From Marinilabilia sp. UBA5340 (GTDB lineage Bacteria; Bacteroidota; Bacteroidia; Bacteroidales; Marinilabiliaceae), in contig DHQK01000062.1 of NCBI GenBank assembly GCA_002411085.1, positions 7,653 to 15,988 of the forward strand: DNA of 8,336 bases, given 5' to 3'. The translations under genes were made by a program, and so were the position numbers. Each line of letters opens with the position of its first letter. Within the stretch, counting starts at the first letter, position 1. Positions 1 through 5,659 of the stretch are shown piece by piece. The notes below the pieces were generated by a model. It had not been told where the DNA came from, searched no databases, and was given only the letters and a program-made list of their open reading frames with translations.

Positions 1-1814
1 CCTTCCAAGGTGGTTTGATGCAGATATTTAACCGCATCACGGGCCTGGTAGCCTTTTACTTTTCCATAACCGACCCTCAGTGTAAAGTTGGCATCGGGAT
101 AGAAAACTTTATCGGCTTCAAAGTTCATTTGAGCTTTCATGTACAGCCGATTTAAGCTGTCTGTCTTGTAGTTCAGCGATTCATACAGTGGATAGAGCTG
201 ATCTCTGTACACATCCATGAAGTTTTCATAAAGTATCCAGGCTGGATCTTTTTTGAGCTTTTTTACACTGCGGGCTGAGAAGTTTTTAAGAAATTCGATG
301 GATGATGCCTCATCGGCGAAAATGGTTTTTTTGAAAAGCCGGTCGGTATAGGCATTGTAATCACCTTTGTGTTTTCCGTTAATTTCACCATAGAAAGTCG
401 GTAAATAATCGTCGTCAACAGTGTTTTTGTAGAGTGACAATATGTCTGCAGTAATTTCTTTATCAATGGGTTGGTGGTAGTCTTTAAAGATATTTGCCAG
501 ATCTTTTTTGATGTTGGATTTTATTTTTTCCACCTTTTCGCTATTCGGCGCATCTTCTTTTTCGTAAACAGATGCCAGTTCCCGGAACAGAGATGCAACC
601 CGGGCAACTTCGATACCGTTGCGGAAGATTACTTCCAGTAACATATCTCTTCCCAGGCGTACCTCGCCAAGCGATGAATACAACTCTTCATATTCACTCA
701 AAAGCATTCCGTATTGTGCCTCCCGGTCAGAGTTTTCCTCAACCCATTTTTGAAAACCTGCCTGGTAGTCTTCTTTCTTTTGATATGCGTTGAGAATATC
801 CAGTCCCCTGATTTCTCCCCGCCATCTTTTCCATGAATTGGAAACGCTTGCATTTTTTGCTGCATATTTTATTCTCACCCCGCGGTCTTGCTCCATATAT
901 TTATCCATAATGTTCAGTTTATGGGTACGGATGTCAATCAGTCCGGGATAAACTTTCTCGGTAAGCATTTTCAGGTGGTAAGAGGGAACATACTGATAGG
1001 TGCTTCCGGGATATCCGAATACCATCGTAAAATCGCCTTCATCCACTCCTTTGAGAGAAACCGGAAAGTGACTGGCGGGTTTGTAAGGCTTATTGTCGGC
1101 ATTATATTCTGCAGGTTTATTGTCCTCATTGGCATAAATGCGGAAGACTGAGAAATCACCGGTATGTCTTGGCCACATCCAGTTGTCGGTGTCACCGCCG
1201 AACTTTCCGATGGCTGATGGAGGAGCTCCCACAAGTCGCACATCTTTGAAAACTTCGTTGACAAACAGAAAGTATTGATTTCCATGAAAAAATGGCTTCA
1301 CAGTTGCTGTAAAGTGGGTGTCTTTTAAAGCTTCCTTCTTGATTTTCTCAATATTCTTTTGAATGATTTTGTCCCGCTCTTTCATGGTCATGGTTTCATT
1401 CACGCCAACAAGAACACTGTCTGTTACATCTTCCATATATTTAAGAAAGGTAACCGTCATGTCGGGATTGGGTAACTCTTCTTGTTTTGACATGGCCCAG
1501 AATCCATCTGTCAGGTAATCATTCTCTACCGTACTGTGCGATTGGATGGCCGAATAACCACAATGATGATTGGTGATGATCAGCCCTTGATCAGAAATCA
1601 ACTCAGCGGTGCAACCTCCGTTAAAGATCATGACGGCATCTTTCATACTTGCCTGATTGATGCTGTAGATGTCTTCGGCGGTCAGTTTAAAGCCCATTTC
1701 CTGCATCTCTTCGATGTTGTATTTCTCCAGAAGCAGCGGAATCCACATGCCTTCTTTGGCCGAAACGGAAAAAGCCAAATGAATGGAAATAATAATGAGT
1801 AATAGTTTCTTCAT
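1..1814 (-). CDS. S46 family dipeptidyl-peptidase (DPP7/DPP11-like), 3' end outside window
   Basis: Minus-strand reading from ATG at 1814 stays open to base 1, giving 604 complete codons; the family is usually about 700-720 residues, so roughly the last 100 are missing. Residues 1-19 look like a signal peptide (MKKLL start, hydrophobic core, VSA before the likely cut), so the product is exported, probably to the periplasm. The chymotrypsin-like catalytic histidine is in TNHHCGY (H84). The family hallmark GGDTDNWMWPRHTGDF follows at about 206-221, and the catalytic Asp is probably D220 in it. The nucleophile Ser (GNSGSP region, about residue 650 in known members) is outside the window, as is the nearby residue that separates DPP7 (hydrophobic/broad) from DPP11 (Asp/Glu) specificity. 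Known members remove dipeptides from peptide N-termini in peptide-using Bacteroidota and some Xanthomonadales. It lies 154 bases after maf; co-transcription is possible but not shown. Family call is firm, specificity open. Confidence 0.95.
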   Translation of the reverse strand, partial: MKKLLLIIISIHLAFSVSAKEGMWIPLLLEKYNIEEMQEMGFKLTAEDIYSINQASMKDAVMIFNGGCTAELISDQGLIITNHHCGYSAIQSHSTVENDYLTDGFWAMSKQEELPNPDMTVTFLKYMEDVTDSVLVGVNETMTMKERDKIIQKNIEKIKKEALKDTHFTATVKPFFHGNQYFLFVNEVFKDVRLVGAPPSAIGKFGGDTDNWMWPRHTGDFSVFRIYANEDNKPAEYNADNKPYKPASHFPVSLKGVDEGDFTMVFGYPGSTYQYVPSYHLKMLTEKVYPGLIDIRTHKLNIMDKYMEQDRGVRIKYAAKNASVSNSWKRWRGEIRGLDILNAYQKKEDYQAGFQKWVEENSDREAQYGMLLSEYEELYSSLGEVRLGRDMLLEVIFRNGIEVARVASLFRELASVYEKEDAPNSEKVEKIKSNIKKDLANIFKDYHQPIDKEITADILSLYKNTVDDDYLPTFYGEINGKHKGDYNAYTDRLFKKTIFADEASSIEFLKNFSARSVKKLKKDPAWILYENFMDVYRDQLYPLYESLNYKTDSLNRLYMKAQMNFEADKVFYPDANFTLRVGYGKVKGYQARDAVKYLHQTTLE

Positions 1815-1968
1815 TTTATGATTGTTTTACGGTTTTTTGACTTGTTGAATTACAAATATCCATAAGTTTTCAGCCTCTGATCTCTATTATTTAACCATCA
1901 GCTTTCAACCTCCAATGTTCAAAATAAATATTTGGGGACTCGTAATGTTTTACTGTTTACGGGGCGGG
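1815..1968. other. Intergenic gap between maf and S46 peptidase gene
   Basis: This 154-base gap has no open frame I would support and no hairpin with a T tract. On the minus strand it begins with a C-rich patch right after the maf stop, then a G/A/T-rich, C-poor stretch (about 1860-1925) containing words such as GGAGGTTGAAAGC. I looked for the Bacteroidota promoter pattern TAnnTTTG with an upstream TTG. The best match, GATATTTG at about 1855-1862, lacks the first T and has no convincing upstream element, so I do not call a promoter. Confidence 0.5.
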
Positions 1969-2556
1969 TCAGAACTTTTCCAGTTCATCCAACAGCCTGG
2001 AAACCGGAAGTCCCATAACATTGAAATAGCTGCCGTCAATGCGTTCGATACCCACGATTCCAATCCACTCCTGAATACCATAAGAACCAGCTTTATCAAA
2101 AGGTTCAAAATGATCGATGTAATACTCAATTTGTTCCTGGCTGAGTGGTTTAAAATGTACGGTAGTAATGTCGGAGAATGCGCGTTCCTGATGTGCAGAT
2201 TTGGCAACAACACCGGTAATCACGCGGTGTGAACGTCCCGACAGGGTGTTGAGCATGTGAATAGCATCTTTGCGATTCTCTGGTTTTCCGATCACCTGGT
2301 TGTCGATGGCCACAATGGTATCAGCGGTAAGGACTAGTTGATGTTCCTGCTTCCAGACATCTTCCCATGCATTTGATTTTAATTGGGCCAGGTAGAGGGC
2401 CACTTCATCAATATGCATGGCGGCAGGTATTTCTTCAGGAATATCCCGCCCCTTACCGATAGTGAATTTGATGCCGGATCTTTGGAGCAGATCGTGTCGC
2501 CGGGGAGAGCCGGAAGCAAGTGTAATATGGTAATTGTTCAGATTTTCAGGAAACAT
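1969..2556 (-). CDS. maf: Maf family nucleoside triphosphate pyrophosphatase
   Basis: A 195-residue protein, the normal Maf length. The N-terminal substrate loop ASGSPRR is at 14-20. LTADTIV carries the conserved acidic residue D79, and the IGKP motif at 89-92 supplies the conserved Lys (K91). The C-terminal half has YGIQ and GSYFNVMGLP, both standard for the family. Maf proteins are cytoplasmic and hydrolyse (d)NTPs to NMP and pyrophosphate. The SPRR loop and YGIQ resemble the YhdE-type branch (dTTP/UTP and modified pyrimidine nucleotides) rather than the YceF type (m7GTP), but that assignment is inference. The old name 'septum formation inhibitor' comes from overexpression of B. subtilis Maf. 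The start ATG lies 20 bases after the stop of the UbiA-type gene with no terminator between, so it is very likely the last or next-to-last gene of that operon. No key residue looks lost. Confidence 0.96.
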   Translation of the reverse strand: MFPENLNNYHITLASGSPRRHDLLQRSGIKFTIGKGRDIPEEIPAAMHIDEVALYLAQLKSNAWEDVWKQEHQLVLTADTIVAIDNQVIGKPENRKDAIHMLNTLSGRSHRVITGVVAKSAHQERAFSDITTVHFKPLSQEQIEYYIDHFEPFDKAGSYGIQEWIGIVGIERIDGSYFNVMGLPVSRLLDELEKF

Positions 2557-2576
2557 TCAAAAATTAATTTTCGAAA

Positions 2577-3521
2577 TTAGACAAAGAAAGTCCGGGCCAC
2601 CAAAATAAATAAAATTCCCATGAGCATGATAAGCTTACTTAGTCCGCTGGCTATGGTAAAGTCTTTCTTTGTTTTGGCATAAATCATCTTCAGGGCCAGG
2701 AGTAGATAGGGAACCGTCAGGAAAAGGAAGAAATAACCCCAGGAAATATAGCTTTCTCTGAGTTGAGGAACAAAAAACAGAATGATCCACAAAGCCGCAA
2801 TGCTTGCAATGGAGAGGATAACCACAATGGTGCGGGAATAGTCGATGCCCATCTCCACTGGTAATGTACGGCAGCCGGCTTCTTTGTCGCCCTCCTCATC
2901 TTCCATGTCTTTGATGAGCTCGCGGGTGATGGTGCTGATGAAGGCAAAAAAGGCAAATCCTGTGGTCCAGAACCATGCGGTGGAGCATGCTTCGGAATGC
3001 AAAATGGCACTTCCATGCACGCGCGCCAGTGTGGCAAATTCGAGGGATACAACCACAAAAGGAACCAGTGCTGTAAGAAGGGCTATGGTGAGATTGCCTA
3101 CCAGTACCTGTTTTTTAAGGGTAGTGGAGTAGTACCACAAGAGTCCCGGAATCACGATAAACATGAGGGCATAGTTTTCTTTACGCGTGATGTAAGCGAG
3201 GAACAACCCAATGAAAACACCAGTAATGGTAAAGATTACGTGCAAAAGTAAAGCAGTTCGCCGGGAAACCTGGCGGCCAACCACCACATTGTCCGGTTTA
3301 TTGATGCGGTCAATTTTTACATCGAAATAATTATTAATGACATATCCCGAAGCAGCCAATAATACGGTTGATAAAACCAACAGGCCGAATCGAAGATCAC
3401 TCAATTCAGGACTAACATCATAATAATTCAGTACCGGAACCAGCAAGCCATAGCGCAATAAGTATTGCATTAATACTATGATGATGAGGTTCTTGTAACG
3501 AATAAGATTCAGATATGCCAT
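2577..3521 (-). CDS. UbiA-family prenyltransferase (geranylgeranylglycerol-phosphate geranylgeranyltransferase-like)
   Basis: A polytopic membrane protein of 314 residues from the chosen start, with about eight or nine hydrophobic segments. The first Asp-rich motif NNYFDVKID (N63-D71) is followed by KPDNVVVGRQVS. The second, KDMEDEEGD (D205-D212), follows TREL; YYSTTLKK lies between them at about 130-137. These are the Mg2+/prenyl-diphosphate sites of UbiA enzymes, which attach a polyprenyl chain to an acceptor at the membrane. Close relatives in Bacteroidota are commonly annotated as (di)geranylgeranylglyceryl phosphate synthase, the second ether-bond step of archaeal lipids. Quinone prenylation (MenA/UbiA-type) cannot be excluded. 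I chose ATG 3521 because MAYLNLIRYKN is the usual beginning just before the first membrane segment; an upstream ATG at 3572 would add 17 residues encoded by a short repeat. It sits 110 bases after the HAD gene and 20 before maf. Confidence 0.9.
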   Translation of the reverse strand: MAYLNLIRYKNLIIIVLMQYLLRYGLLVPVLNYYDVSPELSDLRFGLLVLSTVLLAASGYVINNYFDVKIDRINKPDNVVVGRQVSRRTALLLHVIFTITGVFIGLFLAYITRKENYALMFIVIPGLLWYYSTTLKKQVLVGNLTIALLTALVPFVVVSLEFATLARVHGSAILHSEACSTAWFWTTGFAFFAFISTITRELIKDMEDEEGDKEAGCRTLPVEMGIDYSRTIVVILSIASIAALWIILFFVPQLRESYISWGYFFLFLTVPYLLLALKMIYAKTKKDFTIASGLSKLIMLMGILFILVARTFFV

Positions 3522-3534
3522 TGTTTTTAGTTTT

Positions 3535-3570
3535 GAGCTGATGAACTGTTGAGTTGATGAAGTGATGAGC
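3535..3570. repeat. Imperfect 16-base tandem repeat in the leader of the UbiA-type gene
   Basis: Plus-strand GAGCTGATGAACTGTT (3535-3550) is followed directly by GAGTTGATGAAGTGAT (3551-3566), 13 of 16 identical, then the start of a third copy (GAGC). It lies just upstream of the preferred start at 3521 and downstream of the alternative start at 3572. Short words such as TCATCAACTC recur on the minus strand. Function unknown; it may be only low-complexity spacer. Confidence 0.55.
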
Positions 3571-3631
3571 ATTCAGGATGGTATTATTTGTCCTACCCCT
3601 CATTCCACAATCTTTAACCCTCATACCTTTC

Positions 3632-4147
3632 TTACCAAGATAAATCATTGCCCCATTTTCCCTGAGCCCTCAGTACCTGCTCCATTACATCACGTACACA
3701 GCCTTCTCCTCCTTTGGCATGACTGATGTACTTGCAAAGTGATTTGATTTCTTCCACGGCGTCGGAGGGGCATACGGGAACGCCTACCTCCTTCATCACG
3801 GGATAGTCGGGGAGGTCATCACCCATGTAAAGGATGTTTTCGGGTTTCAAATCATATTTGGCAATCCAATCGTTAAATTCATTGATCTTATGTGAAGCGC
3901 CCATATATACATCAGGAACACCAAGATTGGTATATCTTTTATGAACCGATTCGGTGTTGCCTCCGGTGATGATGGCCACCGGATAACCCAGTTTTACTGC
4001 CAGTTGCAATGCGTAGCCATCCTTAATGTTCGCTGTTCGCATAGGTTCCCCTGAAGGGTGCAGCGGAATTACCTGCCATGACAAAACTCCATCCACATCA
4101 AAGGCAAATGCCTTTACTTTCATCAGGTCTTCTTTAAAATTGGTCAT
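3632..4147 (-). CDS. KdsC-like HAD phosphatase (YrbI family, HAD-IIIA)
   Basis: A 171-residue cytoplasmic protein with the complete HAD set and no large cap domain, the size of KdsC. Motif I is DVDGVL (D17 nucleophile, D19 acid/base), motif II is the Thr of IITGG (T61), motif III is the Lys of GASHK (K87), and motif IV is GDDLPD (D110, D111, D114). KDGYALQLAVKLGYPVAIITGG is laid out as in KDO-8-phosphate phosphatase, which releases phosphate from KDO-8-P in lipopolysaccharide core synthesis. Two points differ from textbook KdsC: SWQ follows DVDGVL where TDG is usual, and no kdsA, kdsB or kdsD gene is near. The exact sugar phosphate is therefore not proven. It lies 86 bases after the DUF2520 gene and 110 before the UbiA-type gene on the same strand, consistent with one operon. 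The start could also be the internal Met at residue 9, which would keep all motifs. Confidence 0.88.
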   Translation of the reverse strand: MTNFKEDLMKVKAFAFDVDGVLSWQVIPLHPSGEPMRTANIKDGYALQLAVKLGYPVAIITGGNTESVHKRYTNLGVPDVYMGASHKINEFNDWIAKYDLKPENILYMGDDLPDYPVMKEVGVPVCPSDAVEEIKSLCKYISHAKGGEGCVRDVMEQVLRAQGKWGNDLSW

Positions 4148-4233
4148 ATTTTAGTTTCTTTTTAACGATTATCAAGTTTCTTGTTCGGGGCCATTAATAT
4201 TCCGGGACTGCAATGTCAGGCGAAAATAACAAT

Positions 4234-5013
4234 TTATTCCCGTTTGTGGTATTTTAATATGTCATTGCTTATCAACCGGTATATTTCTCTGAGTGAAGGA
4301 TTGTTTTCCAGTCGCTGCAGATGTTTTTCCATAACTTCTTTGTCATTTCTGATTGCCGGGCCTGTTTGGGCCTCCCGGGGGGACATGTATAGTATTTTTT
4401 GTGTGGTCTCCTTAATTAGCGGAGTCAGGTATTTGAACGAAAGACCACCGCTTTCCAGCAGGTCGGCCGACAAACTGTAAAGATGGTTCACAAAGTTGCA
4501 GGAAAGAACGGCCGCAATGTGCAGAGTGGCACGGAGGGCGGAATTGGCCCGGCTGACTTTTTCGGAAAGGATACCAGCCAGCTTAAGCAGCTTTTGAGTG
4601 GTTTCTTCATCGCTTCCTTCAATAAGGAAAGGAACATCATTGTAATCTATTTCTCTTTCTTTGCTAAGTGTTTGAAATGGATAGAAAACACCATTTTTTT
4701 TGAACCTGGAAAGGACTTCCATGGGAATACTTCCCGCAGTGTGTGCGACAATCCCGTCAAAATCGGGAAGTGAATGGGCGATTTCGGGAATGGCATCATC
4801 AGAAACCGATATCAGCCACAAGTCGGCAGTGTCATCCGCTTCCTTTAAATCAGAAATGGCCTGAATGTGTTTTGGCAGTGCCAGCTCTTCTGCATTTTCC
4901 TGCGATCGGCTGTAAATCTGCCGGATTTCAATACCCGATTCGGTGAGCGCTTTTGCAAGATGGGTTCCAACATTTCCCGTTCCCAACAGTACTACAGATG
5001 TAATATTGACCAT
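4234..5013 (-). CDS. Rossmann-like and DUF2520 domain protein
   Basis: A 259-residue protein from ATG 5013, beginning MVNITSVVLLGTGNVG. The GxGNVG dinucleotide-binding loop (G11-G16) opens a Rossmann fold, as in F420/NADP oxidoreductases and pyrroline-carboxylate reductases. The family signature HTAGS (91-95) followed by GVFYPFQTLSK (108-118) starts the helical DUF2520 half. The fold suggests an NAD(P)-dependent reductase or dehydrogenase, but to my knowledge no substrate is established, so I give no reaction. A reading from GTG at 5040 adds nine residues; I prefer the ATG because it sits directly before the first beta strand and has an A/T-rich leader typical of this phylum. It is the first gene after an intrinsic terminator at 5104-5071, so it probably begins the transcription unit that continues through the HAD, UbiA-type and maf genes. 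No promoter box was convincing. Confidence 0.92.
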   Translation of the reverse strand: MVNITSVVLLGTGNVGTHLAKALTESGIEIRQIYSRSQENAEELALPKHIQAISDLKEADDTADLWLISVSDDAIPEIAHSLPDFDGIVAHTAGSIPMEVLSRFKKNGVFYPFQTLSKEREIDYNDVPFLIEGSDEETTQKLLKLAGILSEKVSRANSALRATLHIAAVLSCNFVNHLYSLSADLLESGGLSFKYLTPLIKETTQKILYMSPREAQTGPAIRNDKEVMEKHLQRLENNPSLREIYRLISNDILKYHKRE

Positions 5014-5070
5014 AAATAAATCAGCATTTTTATAAAACACTAATTTACGGGAAATTTTTATGATGTTTTA

Positions 5071-5104
5071 GAAAAAAGAAAAAAGGCCACCCAAAGGTGA
5101 CCTT
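5071..5104 (-). terminator. Rho-independent terminator of the 74-residue protein gene
   Basis: On the minus strand AAGGTCACC, a TTTG loop and GGTGGCCTT form a 9-base-pair stem (one T-G wobble), at 5104-5083. Directly after it comes the T-rich tract TTTTTTCTTTTTTC (5084-5071, sharing its first bases with the stem). It lies 32 bases past the stop of the small gene and before the DUF2520 gene. There is no T tract on the plus strand, so it works in one direction only. Confidence 0.9.
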
Positions 5105-5135
5105 AGCTATTTTAAATGGTTCAACATTGCCTCTT

Positions 5136-5360
5136 TTAATACAGGGCATCATCATCGTCATCACTATAGAGGTCGTCGAAACCCCTGTACTCTCTGTCGC
5201 TAAGCACAAATTCATTCATCTCTTCCAATTCATCCAACTCATCGTAGATGGATGGTTTTTTGGATCTTTTACTTTTGGTTACTTTGGCTCCCGATTTTTT
5301 TGGTTTTTCGAAAGCATCGAAATCGTCATTGTGCTTTTTGGGCAGCTTCCTGGATTTCAT
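5136..5360 (-). CDS. Small charge-segregated hypothetical protein, 74 residues
   Basis: I do not recognise the family. The protein has two halves of opposite charge. Residues 1-36 contain 14 Lys/Arg against 4 acidic residues (patches such as KKSGAK and KSKRSKKP). Residues 37-74 contain 16 Asp/Glu against 2 Arg (DELDELEEMNE, then five Asp in a row near the end). There is no Cys, no signal peptide and no membrane segment. It is likely cytoplasmic and largely disordered apart from a possible short helix at about 38-52. I believe it is real: the frame has clean ends, it lies between two strong terminators in an otherwise empty region, its start follows an A/T-rich leader, and a terminator sits just after its stop. 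A nucleic-acid or ribosome contact through the basic half is only a guess from composition. The frame on the opposite strand is weaker and ends without a terminator. Confidence 0.72.
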   Translation of the reverse strand: MKSRKLPKKHNDDFDAFEKPKKSGAKVTKSKRSKKPSIYDELDELEEMNEFVLSDREYRGFDDLYSDDDDDALY

Positions 5361-5659
5361 GATTCAATTCTCAATTAAATGAATTAATAATAATTAAAGA
5401 TTTCTTAAGTGCCTTTATTGTTGGCTTTTGTGAGAACGTTGAAACAAGTTTTATCTATTAAATAGTACCTTATTTCATTAACTAAAATAGTGAATTTTGA
5501 TATGGTAATACACCCCTGTCAAAAAAAACGGCAAAAAAATCACTTTTTTGCCGTTTTTTTATTTGTCTAATAAATAGTTGGTTAGTTGATGTTGATATGC
5601 TTGTTTTTATTTTGAAATAGCAGAAATAATTGTTAATTGTAATTTATGTATTACAAAAA
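5361..5659. other. A/T-rich intergenic region between the NfeD gene and the small gene
   Basis: These 299 bases hold no supported gene. From the right: about 100 bases of A/T-rich 3' region after the NfeD stop, the long hairpin at 5522-5560, then about 160 bases leading to the small gene. The left part includes the palindrome CTATTAAATAG (about 5456-5466) and near-palindromic A/T words just before the small gene (about 5380-5396). The promoter of the small gene must lie here if the hairpin stops NfeD transcription, but I find no clean TAnnTTTG box in the right orientation. No tRNA-like or riboswitch-like element was recognised. Confidence 0.6.
5522..5560 (-). terminator. Long-stem intrinsic terminator after the NfeD gene
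   Basis: A 17-base-pair perfect stem: seven A-T pairs, a CGGC/GCCG core (5529-5532 with 5550-5553), six more A-T pairs, and a five-base loop (5539-5543). Both strands read through the core into a run of seven or more T, so it can end transcription in either direction. The nearest gene reading toward it is NfeD, which stops about 100 bases upstream on the minus strand. No plus-strand gene reads into it within the window. Confidence 0.88.

Noticed and set aside
971..1285. Minus-strand 104-codon frame inside the S46 gene
   Set aside because: It is an alternate frame of the peptidase coding sequence, which itself is open throughout with family motifs.
1940..1965. CGTAA ... TTACG inverted repeat just after maf
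   Set aside because: Five-base arms with an 11-base loop and no T tract; likely chance.
1915..2232. Plus-strand 105-codon frame opposite maf
   Set aside because: It lies almost wholly antisense to a strongly supported Maf gene and has no recognisable domain; a shadow of maf codon structure.
3522..3572. Upstream ATG adding 17 residues to the UbiA-type protein
   Set aside because: The added residues come from a tandem repeat and precede the usual family N-terminus MAYLNLIRYKN; kept only as an alternative.
5014..5040. GTG start adding nine residues to the DUF2520 protein
   Set aside because: A standard ATG lies directly before the Rossmann strand; the extension has no family support.
5097..5378. 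Plus-strand 93-codon frame opposite the small charged protein
   Set aside because: It begins inside the terminator hairpin and is the Phe/Ile/Val-rich antisense reading of Lys/Glu/Asp codons. The minus frame has the better start, stop and terminator placement.
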